35,997 nt of DNA, from NCBI GenBank assembly GCA_039000685.1, contig JAWBNW010000002.1, positions 1-35,997 of the forward strand, in the 5' to 3' direction. Below the pieces are notes generated by a model. It searched no databases, had not been told where the DNA came from, and saw nothing but the letters and a program-made list of their open reading frames with translations. Shown one piece after another: positions 22,578 to 31,233 of the stretch. The number at the start of each line of letters is the position of its first letter. Positions within the stretch are counted from its first letter, which is position 1. Both the position numbers and the translations under genes were made by a program. Source of the stretch: JAVZGQ01 sp039000685 (GTDB lineage Archaea > Aenigmatarchaeota > Aenigmatarchaeia > CG10238-14 > SCSR01).

Positions 22578-23856
22578 CCAACACCTCCTCTACATGTTTA
22601 TATGATAATCCTCGAGATGCTTCTAAAACTCTCCGAGGAACAATACCATGAACCCAAGAAATCAATAACCAATGTTTTGGTATCTTTGATTTCTTATTTA
22701 ATCTAATTAGGTAATTCTCAGATGATAAGCCGTGGGTAGTATCACGATTACCGAACAAGATATATTTAATTTTTTCTTTGTGTTTAAAATAAGGTAAAAT
22801 ATCGTAACAAAACTTAACTGAATCGTCTACATTTGTTATTCCAGTCTTGAATGCAGAATGGTGATGTGTAGGACCATAGGGATTATAACCCAGATTTTTA
22901 AGTAGATTGTTTACATCCTTTACTGCCTTGAAACTTGCAGAAACTATGTGAAAATCTGGAAGATCTAATTTCTTAAAACCAAAACTCCCTTCTGATTCAA
23001 AAATTTTTGAAACCAATTGTAACTTTTCTTCTCTGTTTTTAGCTCTCTCTATTTCATTGAAATCGATGTTATAACTTTTAAAACCTAGAGAGAGTTTGTA
23101 TTTGAGACAAAGAATTTGCCTTAATGGTGCAGAAAAAATTTTTACATCTATTGAATTTGGTTTATCACATCTAGTTCCCACATGAATGTTTGATCGAGGC
23201 ACATAAAAATTTTTAATTATTTTTTCAACAATATTTCGTAATGAATCTTTGCCCTCTTTATTTTGAACTAAATTTATTTCCGTACTAGATATGCCTATAT
23301 ATCCTTCTGCCTTTAGCCAAGCTATAATTTCTCTTGTTTCATTTGTTTCTTTATTTACGAATAGGATACTATCATTTTTACTTTTTCCGCTAGCATAAAG
23401 TCTTTCTCCATTGATAATTTCCCAAAAGTTTAAATTTAATATTTGACATGCCTTAATGATAGCAGTTAAAGGTATCTTTGCTCTACCTGCAAGCCAACTA
23501 TCCACTGATTGTCTTGTCCTATCAACTAACTTAGAAAAACTGTCTTTGTATGAAAATGGGAGTTTTTTCATTGCTCTTTCTATTAAAATAATAAATTTCT
23601 TTTTGCTGGCTAAGTAAACTGGATTAAAACACACTCTTGGCATGAACGTTTTGCCACTTTGTATTTTTCTTTTTACTATAGCACCATCAAGACAAAACCA
23701 AAGATACTGTGAATAAATTGATTTTAGTGGGTTTTTTAGATTAATTTTGCATGCATTTTCAACCACACTTAGAGGTACCCATTCAGAATTACAATTTGTA
23801 TTCGCTAATCTAAGTGTTTCTTTAACTTTTTCATTGATTTGTACTTCATAATACAT
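22444..23856 (-). CDS. free-standing LAGLIDADG homing endonuclease (HEN4)
   Basis: The 470-residue protein has an N-terminal region with an Xre-like HTH (FSKLVDRTRQSVDSWLAGRAK), then LAGLIDADG-type helices REIIAWLKAEGYIGI and LVSKIFESEGSFGF, each with an acidic residue, and a C-terminal HTH (VPRRVLEASRGLSYKHVEEV). The last ~45 residues overlap the start of pcm by 134 bases in another frame and are Lys/Arg-rich, so the functional end is probably earlier. It begins at ATG 23856, immediately after the Cas2-like gene's stop, so the two are translationally coupled. It is more divergent than HEN2/HEN3. Confidence 0.8.
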   Translation of the reverse strand: MYYEVQINEKVKETLRLANTNCNSEWVPLSVVENACKINLKNPLKSIYSQYLWFCLDGAIVKRKIQSGKTFMPRVCFNPVYLASKKKFIILIERAMKKLPFSYKDSFSKLVDRTRQSVDSWLAGRAKIPLTAIIKACQILNLNFWEIINGERLYASGKSKNDSILFVNKETNETREIIAWLKAEGYIGISSTEINLVQNKEGKDSLRNIVEKIIKNFYVPRSNIHVGTRCDKPNSIDVKIFSAPLRQILCLKYKLSLGFKSYNIDFNEIERAKNREEKLQLVSKIFESEGSFGFKKLDLPDFHIVSASFKAVKDVNNLLKNLGYNPYGPTHHHSAFKTGITNVDDSVKFCYDILPYFKHKEKIKYILFGNRDTTHGLSSENYLIRLNKKSKIPKHWLLISWVHGIVPRRVLEASRGLSYKHVEEVLDERRTQKTKRRSYRKFSESRLYNIQKCRKRNVKGKERGFCPPRK

Positions 23857-24081
23857 TCAAATCACTCTTTCTCCAACAATTAGTCTAGCATTCCCACCCG
23901 AGTTTATAATTTCTCTTGCTATAGTTTTCATATTAGCCAAATTCTTTTGATTAAATTGTGCTACCCAATACGAGCCTAGTTCTTGTTTAGCTACAGTCTC
24001 TTTTAACATTCTCCATATTTTTACTCTTTGACTAGACTTATTAAGTGGAATATCAAATGAAAGTACAATTATTTTTTCCAT
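23857..24081 (-). CDS. small Cas2-like (ferredoxin-fold) protein
   Basis: The 74-residue product MEKIIVLSFDIPLNKSSQRV...WRMLKETVAKQELGSYWV...IVGERVI follows the Cas2/PaaX-C pattern: beta strand ending FDIP, Arg-rich helix, GSYWV strand, final LIVGE strand. The Asp of FDIP would be the Cas2 catalytic position. No CRISPR array or cas1 is in the window, so it is probably not part of CRISPR immunity. The start ATG 24081 lies within an 18-base palindrome and the stop touches HEN4's start. Frame continues upstream to 24183 without conserved sequence. Confidence 0.65.
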   Translation of the reverse strand: MEKIIVLSFDIPLNKSSQRVKIWRMLKETVAKQELGSYWVAQFNQKNLANMKTIAREIINSGGNARLIVGERVI

Positions 24082-24097
24082 GTTATATATATAACAT
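24080..24097. promoter_or_regulatory. 18-base perfect palindrome over the Cas2-like start codon
   Basis: ATGTTATATATATAACAT is perfectly palindromic, overlaps the start codon of the Cas2-like gene and contains a TATA-like core. It could be the promoter of a leaderless message and an operator for a dimeric repressor. Confidence 0.4.
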
Positions 24098-24215
24098 AAA
24101 TAAAAATAAAGATTCGTATTGTTATACATAGACAGAATTACTACAGATGAAATGATCTCTTTTCTCTGTGTATCCAACTCCACATTTAATATTTGTAAAA
24201 AAATAAATTCATTTT

Positions 24216-25034
24216 ATGCAAACTCCTGCACAAATTGTTAAAAAGATAAAATCTGTGAAAGTCCAGGGAGCAAAAGAAATAGCTCTTTATTCTCTAAAAT
24301 ATTTGAGAAAATTTTGTGAAAAAAATGGGTTTGGACTGAAATTTGAAGTTGTCGCAATGATGCTTGAAAATGCTAGACCAACTGCAGTTGTTTTACACAA
24401 CTGCTTAGAAATTTTGAAGAAAAAAAGAAAGATTAAAACAATCGATAAACTTATAAAAGAGCTGGAAGATTCGAGCAAAAAGATTGTAATAATCGGACAA
24501 AAAATCATAAGAGATGGGCAAAAAATTTTAACTCATTGCCACTCTGGAAAAGCTTTAGGAATAATAAAAGAAGCTGCAAGGCATGGAAAAAAAATATCTG
24601 TTTATGCAACTATAACAGAGCCTTTGAAGCAAGGCATAAGAACAGCAAAGGAACTAGCAAAGGAAAAGATTCCTGTAACTTTGGCAGAAGATATAGCTGT
24701 AGGCCATTTAATGCATTGCGCTGATATTGTTATTGTTGGTTCTGATGCTATGAGGAAAGAAGGTTTTGTTAACAAAGTTGGTACTTGGCTTATAGCAGAA
24801 GAAGCTAAAAGACACAAAAAACCTTTTTATGTTGTTGGTAGTCATTTTAAGTTTGATTCGAGGAAAAAATTGGTTTTAGAAGAGAGACCTGCTTCAGAAA
24901 TTCTACCAAAACCAATAAAAGGAGTTAAAATAAGAAATCCTGCTTTTGATCTCGTGCCTTGGAATTATGTTACTGCTGTTATCACAGACAAAGGAATTTT
25001 TAAACCAGAAAAGATTAAGGAGATGATAAGATGA
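24216..25034 (+). CDS. ribose-1,5-bisphosphate isomerase (eIF2B-like)
   Basis: This 272-residue member of the eIF2B/MtnA family contains ARPTAVVLHNCLEIL, ILTHCHSGKALGII (Cys ~108, catalytic position) and IVGSDAMRKEGFVNKVGTWL (Asp ~177, catalytic position). Its linkage to RuBisCO and AMP phosphorylase identifies it as R15P isomerase, converting ribose-1,5-bisphosphate to ribulose-1,5-bisphosphate. It is shorter than the ~320-residue Thermococcus enzyme, mainly at the N terminus. Its stop overlaps the RuBisCO start as ATGA (25031-25034). The alternative, a translation factor subunit, is unlikely given the context. Confidence 0.9.
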   Translation: MQTPAQIVKKIKSVKVQGAKEIALYSLKYLRKFCEKNGFGLKFEVVAMMLENARPTAVVLHNCLEILKKKRKIKTIDKLIKELEDSSKKIVIIGQKIIRDGQKILTHCHSGKALGIIKEAARHGKKISVYATITEPLKQGIRTAKELAKEKIPVTLAEDIAVGHLMHCADIVIVGSDAMRKEGFVNKVGTWLIAEEAKRHKKPFYVVGSHFKFDSRKKLVLEERPASEILPKPIKGVKIRNPAFDLVPWNYVTAVITDKGIFKPEKIKEMIR

Positions 25035-26254
25035 AGTATTTGGACTATGTTGACTTGAAGTATGAGCCAAGAAAAGATGATATAGTTTGTCTTTTTAGAG
25101 TTGAGCCTGAAGAAGGAATCGAGCTAAAGGAAGCTGCAGGTGCTGTTGCAGCCGAAAGCAGCATAGGTACTTGGACTGAAACCACAACTACAAAACCTTA
25201 TGTTGAAAATCTTGCAGCGAGAGTTTTTGAAATGAATGGAAATTTAATAAAAGTAGCTTATCCTTTCGAGCTTTTTGAACCAGGAAACTTGCCAAACATT
25301 TTGAGCAGCATATCTGGAAATATTTTTGGTATGAAGCATTTGAAAAACTTGAGGCTTCTTGATGTCGTCTTTCCTGAAAAGATTTTGAAAAGTTTTAAAG
25401 GTCCAAAGTACGGAATAGGTGGAATAAGAAAAATTTTTAAAGTAAAAGATAGGCCTTTGGTAGGGACTATAATTAAACCAAAAGTTGGTCTTAAGAGCAA
25501 AGACCATGCAAAAGTTGCTTATGAGGCTTGGGTTGGAGGTTGTGATATTGTGAAAGATGATGAAAACTTGAGCAATCAAAAATTCAACAAGTTTGAAGAA
25601 AGGTTGGAAAAAACTTTCAAGATGAAAGAAAAAGCTGAAAAAGAAACTGGAGAAAAGAAAGCTTATATGATAAACATAACAGCTGAAACAGAAGAAATGT
25701 TAAGAAGAGCAAAGCTTGTTGAGAAAATTGGTAATGAATATGTGATGGTTGATATCATAACAGTTGGCTGGGCTTCCTTACAAACTCTAAGGAAAAAAGA
25801 ATTCGATTTGGTGCTTCATGCTCATAGAGCTGGACATGCAGCGATGACGAAAAATCCAAAGCACGGAATTTCCATGAAAGTTTTGGCCAAGCTTGTAAGA
25901 ATGATCGGTTTAGATCAACTTCATGTTGGAACAGTTGTTGGAAAGATGTTTGAAGGAAAAGAAGAAGTTTTGGAAAATTGTAAGGTTTTGAAAGAAAAAA
26001 TGGGGAAGTTTAAGCCAATGATGCCTGTAGCTTCTGGTGGTCTTTCACCATTTCATGTGCCAAAAATAATCGAAATTTTTGGAAAAGATGTGGTAATTCA
26101 AGCAGGAGGTGGAATTCACGGCCATAAACTTGGAACAAGAAGCGGAGCAATTGCCATGAGACAAGCGATTGAAGCTGTAGAAAAAGGAATTGCCTTGGAA
26201 GAATATGCAGCAACTCACAAAGAGCTTAAGATTGCTTTGGAGGAATTGAAATGA
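25031..26254 (+). CDS. rbcL: RuBisCO large subunit, form III type
   Basis: All key residues are visible in 407 residues: VGTIIKPKVGL (Lys ~149), GGCDIVKDDENL (carbamylated Lys ~175 and metal-binding Asp/Glu), HAHRAGHAAMTKNPKHG, HVGTVVGKMFEG (loop 6 Lys), MPVASGGLSPFHV, and QAGGGIHGH. It should carboxylate ribulose-1,5-bisphosphate to two 3-phosphoglycerates. No small subunit is present, as expected for form III. ATGA overlaps at both ends couple it to the isomerase and to the Cys-rich gene. Whether it is III-a, III-b or II/III requires a tree. Confidence 0.96.
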   Translation: MKYLDYVDLKYEPRKDDIVCLFRVEPEEGIELKEAAGAVAAESSIGTWTETTTTKPYVENLAARVFEMNGNLIKVAYPFELFEPGNLPNILSSISGNIFGMKHLKNLRLLDVVFPEKILKSFKGPKYGIGGIRKIFKVKDRPLVGTIIKPKVGLKSKDHAKVAYEAWVGGCDIVKDDENLSNQKFNKFEERLEKTFKMKEKAEKETGEKKAYMINITAETEEMLRRAKLVEKIGNEYVMVDIITVGWASLQTLRKKEFDLVLHAHRAGHAAMTKNPKHGISMKVLAKLVRMIGLDQLHVGTVVGKMFEGKEEVLENCKVLKEKMGKFKPMMPVASGGLSPFHVPKIIEIFGKDVVIQAGGGIHGHKLGTRSGAIAMRQAIEAVEKGIALEEYAATHKELKIALEELK

Positions 26255-26526
26255 TGAAAATTTTTTCAATTTTACTGTTTTTTGGAATAGCTTTTTCCAT
26301 TATCGCTTTTCACGAGTTAACAAGAAACATTTGTATTTTTGACTCAGAATGTGAATGGAAAATAACAAACTGTTGTTCTGAAAATGCTGGAGCTAAGTGG
26401 GAGTGTGTGAACAAGAAAACTTTTGTTGAACCGGAATGTCCGAAATATGTGATATGCCCAAGAATTTTATCTCCAAAACCAAATTTATCTTGTAAGTGTG
26501 AAGAAGGAAAGTGTGTGATAAGATGA
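26251..26526 (+). CDS. Cys-rich exported or anchored small protein inside the AMP operon
   Basis: The 91-residue protein has an N-terminal hydrophobic helix (residues ~3-22) and then ten or so Cys in the pattern NICIFDSECEW, NCCSENAG, WECVNKK, EPECPKYVICPR, SCKCEEGKCVIR. This is a typical disulfide-rich extracytoplasmic domain and resembles Cys modules in the surface cluster at 28453-35997. Its ATGA overlaps with RuBisCO (26251-26254) and AMP phosphorylase (26523-26526) place it in the operon although no metabolic role is evident. Confidence 0.75.
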   Translation: MMKIFSILLFFGIAFSIIAFHELTRNICIFDSECEWKITNCCSENAGAKWECVNKKTFVEPECPKYVICPRILSPKPNLSCKCEEGKCVIR

Positions 26527-28067
26527 TGTTCAAAGCAAAAATTTTGGAGCTTGAGACTGGCGGCAAGCCTATAGTTGTGATTAATAAAGAAGATGCCGAA
26601 GAGCTTGGAATAAGAGGTTTATCTAGAATTGTGATTAAAACTGAAGAGAAGAAGATAACTGGAATAGTGAACATGACCACAAAAATTGTTAACCAAGGAG
26701 AAATTGGGCTGAGTGAAAGTGTGGCCAAAACTTTGAACTTAGTTGGTGGAGAAGAGGTGGAAGTTGAAGTTGCAAGATTTCCTTCTTCCTTACAACACAT
26801 TAAAAACAAGCTCAAAGGCAAAAAACTAAACTATGAAGAAATTTTTGAGATAGTGAAAGATGCTGTTGAAGGAAATTTAAGTGAAGGTGAAATAGCTTCT
26901 TTTGTTGCCGCCTTGGAAACTAAAGGCTTGGACCTGGATGAAGCTGCTAGCTTGTCTTTAGCAATGGTTGAGACAGGAAGGAAGCTTGAACTCAAGAAGA
27001 AAATTATAGTTGATAAACATAGCATTGGTGGAATAGCTGGAGATAAGACCACTCTGCTTGTGGTGCCAATAGTTGCTGCTGCTGGTTTAGCTATACCAAA
27101 AACTTCTTCCAGAGCAATAACTGGAGCTGCTGGCACTGCTGATAGAGCCGAGGCTCTGATGCCTGTCAATTTGAGTATAGAAGAGATGAAGAAAGTTGTG
27201 GAAAAAACTAATGGGTGCATAGCATGGGGAGGTGCTCTGCATCTAGCCCCAGCTGATGATATCTTTATTCAAGCAGAATATCCTTTAACTATAGATCCTT
27301 TGCTCTTGCCTTCGATCATGGCAAAGAAAAAAGCAGTTGGGTCAAAGTTTTTGGTTGTAGACATACCAACAGGGAGAGGAGCGAAGACAAAAACCATAGG
27401 AGATGCAAACTTGCTTGCAAAAGATTTCATCGAGCTTGGAGCAAGACTTGGAATAAAAACTCATTGTGCTATAACAGATGGTGAGCAGCCTGTTGGGTAT
27501 GTGATTGGCCCTGCTTTGGAAGCAAGGGAAGCCCTAGAAGTTTTGATGAGAAGAAAGAATGTTCAAGATCTTGTAGACAAAACTGCTCATTTGGCTGGAA
27601 TTTTGTTTGAGATGATTGGGAAGAAAAATGGATACAAACTTGCTCTTGAAATTTTGAATTCTGGAAAAGCTGAAAAAAAGATGAGGGAAATTATTGCGGC
27701 CCAAGGTGGAAATGAAAAAATAATTCCTGAGCAAATACAAGTTGGTGAAAATAAGCTTGATATAGTTGCTGAAAGAGATGGGATAGTTCTCTGGCTAAAC
27801 AATGCTGGAATAAATGAGGTTGCAAGGGCGGCTGGTTCACCAAAGGATAGGGGAGCGGGTGTTTTGCTTCACAAAAAATTGAATGATAAAGTTGCTAAAG
27901 GAGAAAGATTGTTAACAATATATGCTGAAAAGTCTAGAAAGCTGGAAAGGGTAAAAGAAGTTTTTGAGGAAGGTAATGTGATTGGAATAGGGGATAGAAG
28001 AGAGATGTTAATCCAACAAGTAAAAGAAATTCCACTACATAAAAAGACTTTCATCCTCGAGAGATAA
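26523..28067 (+). CDS. deoA: AMP phosphorylase
   Basis: The ~514-residue protein has an N-terminal barrel domain (MFKAKILELETGGKP), then the thymidine phosphorylase-like fold with VDKHSIGGIAGDKTTLLVVP (phosphate-binding KHSxGG), SSRAITGAAGTADRAEAL, and GRGAKTKTIGDA. The extra N-terminal domain distinguishes AMP phosphorylase from pyrimidine phosphorylases. It converts AMP and phosphate to adenine and ribose-1,5-bisphosphate, feeding the isomerase and RuBisCO upstream. The start at 26523 is supported by GTGAT three bases before and an ATGA overlap. Confidence 0.95.
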   Translation: MMFKAKILELETGGKPIVVINKEDAEELGIRGLSRIVIKTEEKKITGIVNMTTKIVNQGEIGLSESVAKTLNLVGGEEVEVEVARFPSSLQHIKNKLKGKKLNYEEIFEIVKDAVEGNLSEGEIASFVAALETKGLDLDEAASLSLAMVETGRKLELKKKIIVDKHSIGGIAGDKTTLLVVPIVAAAGLAIPKTSSRAITGAAGTADRAEALMPVNLSIEEMKKVVEKTNGCIAWGGALHLAPADDIFIQAEYPLTIDPLLLPSIMAKKKAVGSKFLVVDIPTGRGAKTKTIGDANLLAKDFIELGARLGIKTHCAITDGEQPVGYVIGPALEAREALEVLMRRKNVQDLVDKTAHLAGILFEMIGKKNGYKLALEILNSGKAEKKMREIIAAQGGNEKIIPEQIQVGENKLDIVAERDGIVLWLNNAGINEVARAAGSPKDRGAGVLLHKKLNDKVAKGERLLTIYAEKSRKLERVKEVFEEGNVIGIGDRREMLIQQVKEIPLHKKTFILER

Positions 28068-28091
28068 AAAAAGAAAGCTGAAAGGGAAAGC

Positions 28092-28373
28092 CTACTTCTC
28101 AAGGGTTATTGTTATCGTTGACACATTGATCTTCGTCTTGTCTTCAAGCTCTTTCTCTTCAGTTCCTATCTCTATGTTACTTACTTTAGCATCTGTGACG
28201 AACCTTCTTGTCACTATCTCTGCTACATCCACTGCTCTAGAAATCGATCTTCCTCTGGCTTTTATTTGCACTTCTTTCTTACCATTGTTGAACTGAGTTA
28301 TCACTCCTAGCACATATGCCATAGAAGGCTTCTTACCGACGAAGATCACGTTGTCTTCTGATTTTTCTGCCAT
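28092..28373 (-). CDS. albA: Alba chromatin/RNA-binding protein
   Basis: The 93-residue protein contains NVIFVGKKPSMAYVLGVITQF (Lys pair of the nucleic-acid binding loop), QIKARGRSISRAVDVAEIVTRR and STITITLEK, typical Alba. It binds double-stranded DNA and RNA as a dimer. AGGAGGTGTGAT before ATG 28373 is a very strong ribosome binding site, consistent with high expression. Confidence 0.97.
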   Translation of the reverse strand: MAEKSEDNVIFVGKKPSMAYVLGVITQFNNGKKEVQIKARGRSISRAVDVAEIVTRRFVTDAKVSNIEIGTEEKELEDKTKINVSTITITLEK

Positions 28374-28452
28374 TCAATCACACCTCCTGTTTTTTGGCAA
28401 TTGTTTTTGTTTAAAGATTATTTAATTTTAGTGTAGAAATATTTAAAAGCTT

Positions 28453-29703
28453 TTATTCACAACCAGTACACCAGCTTCCCGGAGGACAAACGCAATTGCC
28501 GCTAGATTCTATGCAAGCCCCTTCATTATAACAGTTTATTGCTCTTAACTTGACCATTGTGTGTACACTGAATATCAAATATCTATCTCCTGAAACTGAA
28601 AGCAAATATTTTTTATCCGTGCAAGAGAAAACTGCTTCCATCGATCCTTTTGTTTCAAACCAGACTTTACATTTTTTGGTTGAACATGAATCGGAGAAAT
28701 AAATCTTGTTTTTTGATTTGGGGAAAAATAGATTTGAATTTGGAAGAAAATAACTAAAGCTTTGAGTTTGTGTCCTTTCTGAAAGAATAGATTTAGAACA
28801 CAATTCACCAGGCTTTTCTATAAAACAGCTTCTGCAAGCAGGTGCATCTTCCCAATCAATGCATTCAAATGTTCCGGAACAAGGCTCAAGCTCATGATAG
28901 CAGCCTATCAATTTTGCTGTACATGTAACATATTCATCAAATGAGTTTTGTAGAGCTTTTCTTGCAGTTTCGACCACATTTTCTAAACATGATTGAAATC
29001 CAGGGCAAGTTGACAAACAAGGCTGACAGCCACCCACATAATCAGAATTTCCACAAGCACAAATTCGTGATAAGCAATTACATGTGCCTCCAACTAAAAT
29101 TCCTGCTCCAACAGGCGCCCATTCTCTGAATTTTCTATACATGTACCAAAATCTATCCTGTGCTATTTCTTCATAAACTTCATTTGAAGATGTTACCAAA
29201 TTTTCATCAAGAGTTATGTTGGCTTTGCTTCCGTAAGCACCAACATTGAATTTTTCATCATTTTTTCCAGAAAGGACAGAATTTTCATTCACATCATAAT
29301 CAACACAAGTAGAGTTTGTTATGTTTATTATTGGCAAATCTTGGAGTTTGAAATTTTTCAGATATTTGTTTAAACTCAATTTTGTTTCTTCTGAAAGGAA
29401 AAATCTTACTTCATCCACTTTTGGTGAAATCTCAGCATTGCAAATCCAGCTTCTTGGAAAGCCTGTGTCGCTTGTCTGACCACCTTGGCCTGCAACATAT
29501 TTTGTTTCTGCGTGAACTGCAAATATAAGGGCATTTCTTGTGAATCCTTTAACATAATCTAAGTATTTGGAGATTTTGGAGATTAATGTCTCTTGGACAA
29601 GCCTTTGTGATGAGGTTGTACTCAGAAATGTTGATAAAAGCCAAAGAATGAAGAAAGTCCCTAAGAGAAAGACCAATACCAACAAACTTGATTGAGATTT
29701 CAT
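28453..29703 (-). CDS. Cys-rich membrane-anchored surface protein
   Basis: The 416-residue protein has an N-terminal hydrophobic anchor (SSLLVLVFLLGTFFILWLL) without an obvious signal cleavage site, then a long domain dominated by Cys in pairs: GGTCNCLSRICACGN, CQPCLSTCPGFQSC, FECIDWEDAPACRSC, and at the C terminus CIESSGNCVCPPGSWCTGC. Disulfide stabilisation outside the cell is likely. No catalytic motif is recognised. It is the last gene of a minus-strand run of similar anchored proteins and touches the propeller gene upstream with one base between. Confidence 0.65.
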   Translation of the reverse strand: MKSQSSLLVLVFLLGTFFILWLLSTFLSTTSSQRLVQETLISKISKYLDYVKGFTRNALIFAVHAETKYVAGQGGQTSDTGFPRSWICNAEISPKVDEVRFFLSEETKLSLNKYLKNFKLQDLPIINITNSTCVDYDVNENSVLSGKNDEKFNVGAYGSKANITLDENLVTSSNEVYEEIAQDRFWYMYRKFREWAPVGAGILVGGTCNCLSRICACGNSDYVGGCQPCLSTCPGFQSCLENVVETARKALQNSFDEYVTCTAKLIGCYHELEPCSGTFECIDWEDAPACRSCFIEKPGELCSKSILSERTQTQSFSYFLPNSNLFFPKSKNKIYFSDSCSTKKCKVWFETKGSMEAVFSCTDKKYLLSVSGDRYLIFSVHTMVKLRAINCYNEGACIESSGNCVCPPGSWCTGCE

Positions 29704-29704
29704 G

Positions 29705-31222
29705 CTACCACACTTTTATATGCAAGTAAATTATTTCACCTCTCCAACTTGGTATAGGAAGTGGGGCAAAAAATGTTATTAACCTTTCTGTATTTTTTGG
29801 CTTGTAACCAAATTCTACACTTTTTCCTATTGTTATCGGTGGTGTGTTATAACTTGTGAAGAAATTGTAAACATAGTGTCCCGAACCAAACTTGCTTCCT
29901 ATTTCAAATTTCAAGTTTTTATCAAACCTTTGTATTTCTCTGTCAAGGCAAGTGACCCAGAGTTTGCCCAAAATATCTATACCAACTCCTGTTGGTTGTC
30001 TGCAAGTAGAACTTCTGCCCAATTCATTTCCTTCTTTGTCATATTTCACTATCAAATTTTTTGCTGAAGAAACAGCATAGATGTTTTCTTCACCGTCAAC
30101 AATTACTCCTCTACCTTGATATAGCTCTGGTTTTTGTAAGTTGAAGATGATAGAATCTGTTGTGGTGTTGACTTTTATCAATCTCGAATCCTCATAAGCA
30201 TTGATTACAAGACAGTCTTCCAAATAACAAGGTGCAATTCCATAAACTTTGTATCCTATGTTTATTACCTTGAATTCTTCTGTTTGAGGATCAAACTTGA
30301 CTAGTTTAAGCTGATGAACACCAGAAATCCAAACTATACCATTTTTATCAACAAAACAACCATAAGGATTAATTCCAACTTGACTTAAATCCCACTCTTT
30401 TAAAACTTGACCGTCGTTTGAAACTTTGAAAAATTTTCTCTCTCTATATAGACCTGCATAAACAACATTTTCTTTTTCACTGAAACAAACTGCCCTCACA
30501 CCTTCTGATCCAAATCCTCCATAATCATTACCCCCTAAAAAAACTTCAGCTAAAAGACACTCATCCTTACCAAATGGAAGAACCTCATTATCATCTATTA
30601 ATCCATTGCCATTCAAATCTTCGGAAGTTTCTATCTTACCATTACCGTTCTTATCCACACATTGACCATTCTCTTTTAAACCGATTTTTACCAAAGTTCT
30701 TGTCCCTCTATTACCAACCCAAACATTCCCGTTTTTATCTATTGAGACTCTTGATGGGTTTCCATTTCTGTTTGCGGGCACAGTATAATACTTCCCAAGC
30801 TCCCTCCCATCAATAATTGAAATTTTTGAAATAGAATTTTCATCACCAGAATTTGGTATCCAAAGCACATGAAAAATTTCTGTTCTTGCTGTAAGATTTA
30901 AGTTCCATCTATCTTGGAAGTGAGAATCAAAATAATCGTAAACCAATTTGGTCACATTTATTCCACCGTATTTATCTCCATAATCTACAACATCTTCACC
31001 ACCATTAACAATCATGTCACCAAGCAATTGGCCATAAGTTTTGTCAAATTTTGGAATTTTTGTGTAAAGGAAATTTCTTGTAGCTTCTACAACTCTTTCA
31101 TACTCGTGTTGAGTTGAGACCATGCTTACAGATTGTTGAGTTCTTGAAGAAAAGAAAAAGTAAGAGATGAAAACTAAGATTGAAATACCAACCACCAAAA
31201 TTAACAAATCCATTAGCTCCAT
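29705..31222 (-). CDS. membrane-anchored beta-propeller (NHL/Vgb-like) protein
   Basis: After an N-terminal anchor (LLILVVGISILVFISYFF) come five or more blade-like repeats of the form (KNGxVWV…LVKI): GNVWVGNRGTRTLVKIG, GIVWISGVHQLKLVKFD, ENIYAVSSAKNLIVKYD and GKLWVTCLDREIQRFD. An EF-hand-like or dockerin-like calcium loop is inserted: DKNGNGKIETSEDLNGNGLI. The protein is probably an extracellular binding domain, for example for glycans or proteins. It shares the gene string with the vWA protein 12 bases upstream. Confidence 0.75.
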   Translation of the reverse strand: MELMDLLILVVGISILVFISYFFFSSRTQQSVSMVSTQHEYERVVEATRNFLYTKIPKFDKTYGQLLGDMIVNGGEDVVDYGDKYGGINVTKLVYDYFDSHFQDRWNLNLTARTEIFHVLWIPNSGDENSISKISIIDGRELGKYYTVPANRNGNPSRVSIDKNGNVWVGNRGTRTLVKIGLKENGQCVDKNGNGKIETSEDLNGNGLIDDNEVLPFGKDECLLAEVFLGGNDYGGFGSEGVRAVCFSEKENVVYAGLYRERKFFKVSNDGQVLKEWDLSQVGINPYGCFVDKNGIVWISGVHQLKLVKFDPQTEEFKVINIGYKVYGIAPCYLEDCLVINAYEDSRLIKVNTTTDSIIFNLQKPELYQGRGVIVDGEENIYAVSSAKNLIVKYDKEGNELGRSSTCRQPTGVGIDILGKLWVTCLDREIQRFDKNLKFEIGSKFGSGHYVYNFFTSYNTPPITIGKSVEFGYKPKNTERLITFFAPLPIPSWRGEIIYLHIKVW

Positions 31223-31233
31223 GGTTTGAGCTT

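Noticed and set aside
23857..24081. Cas2 as a sign of a CRISPR-Cas locus
   Set aside because: No direct-repeat array, cas1 or effector is visible within the window.
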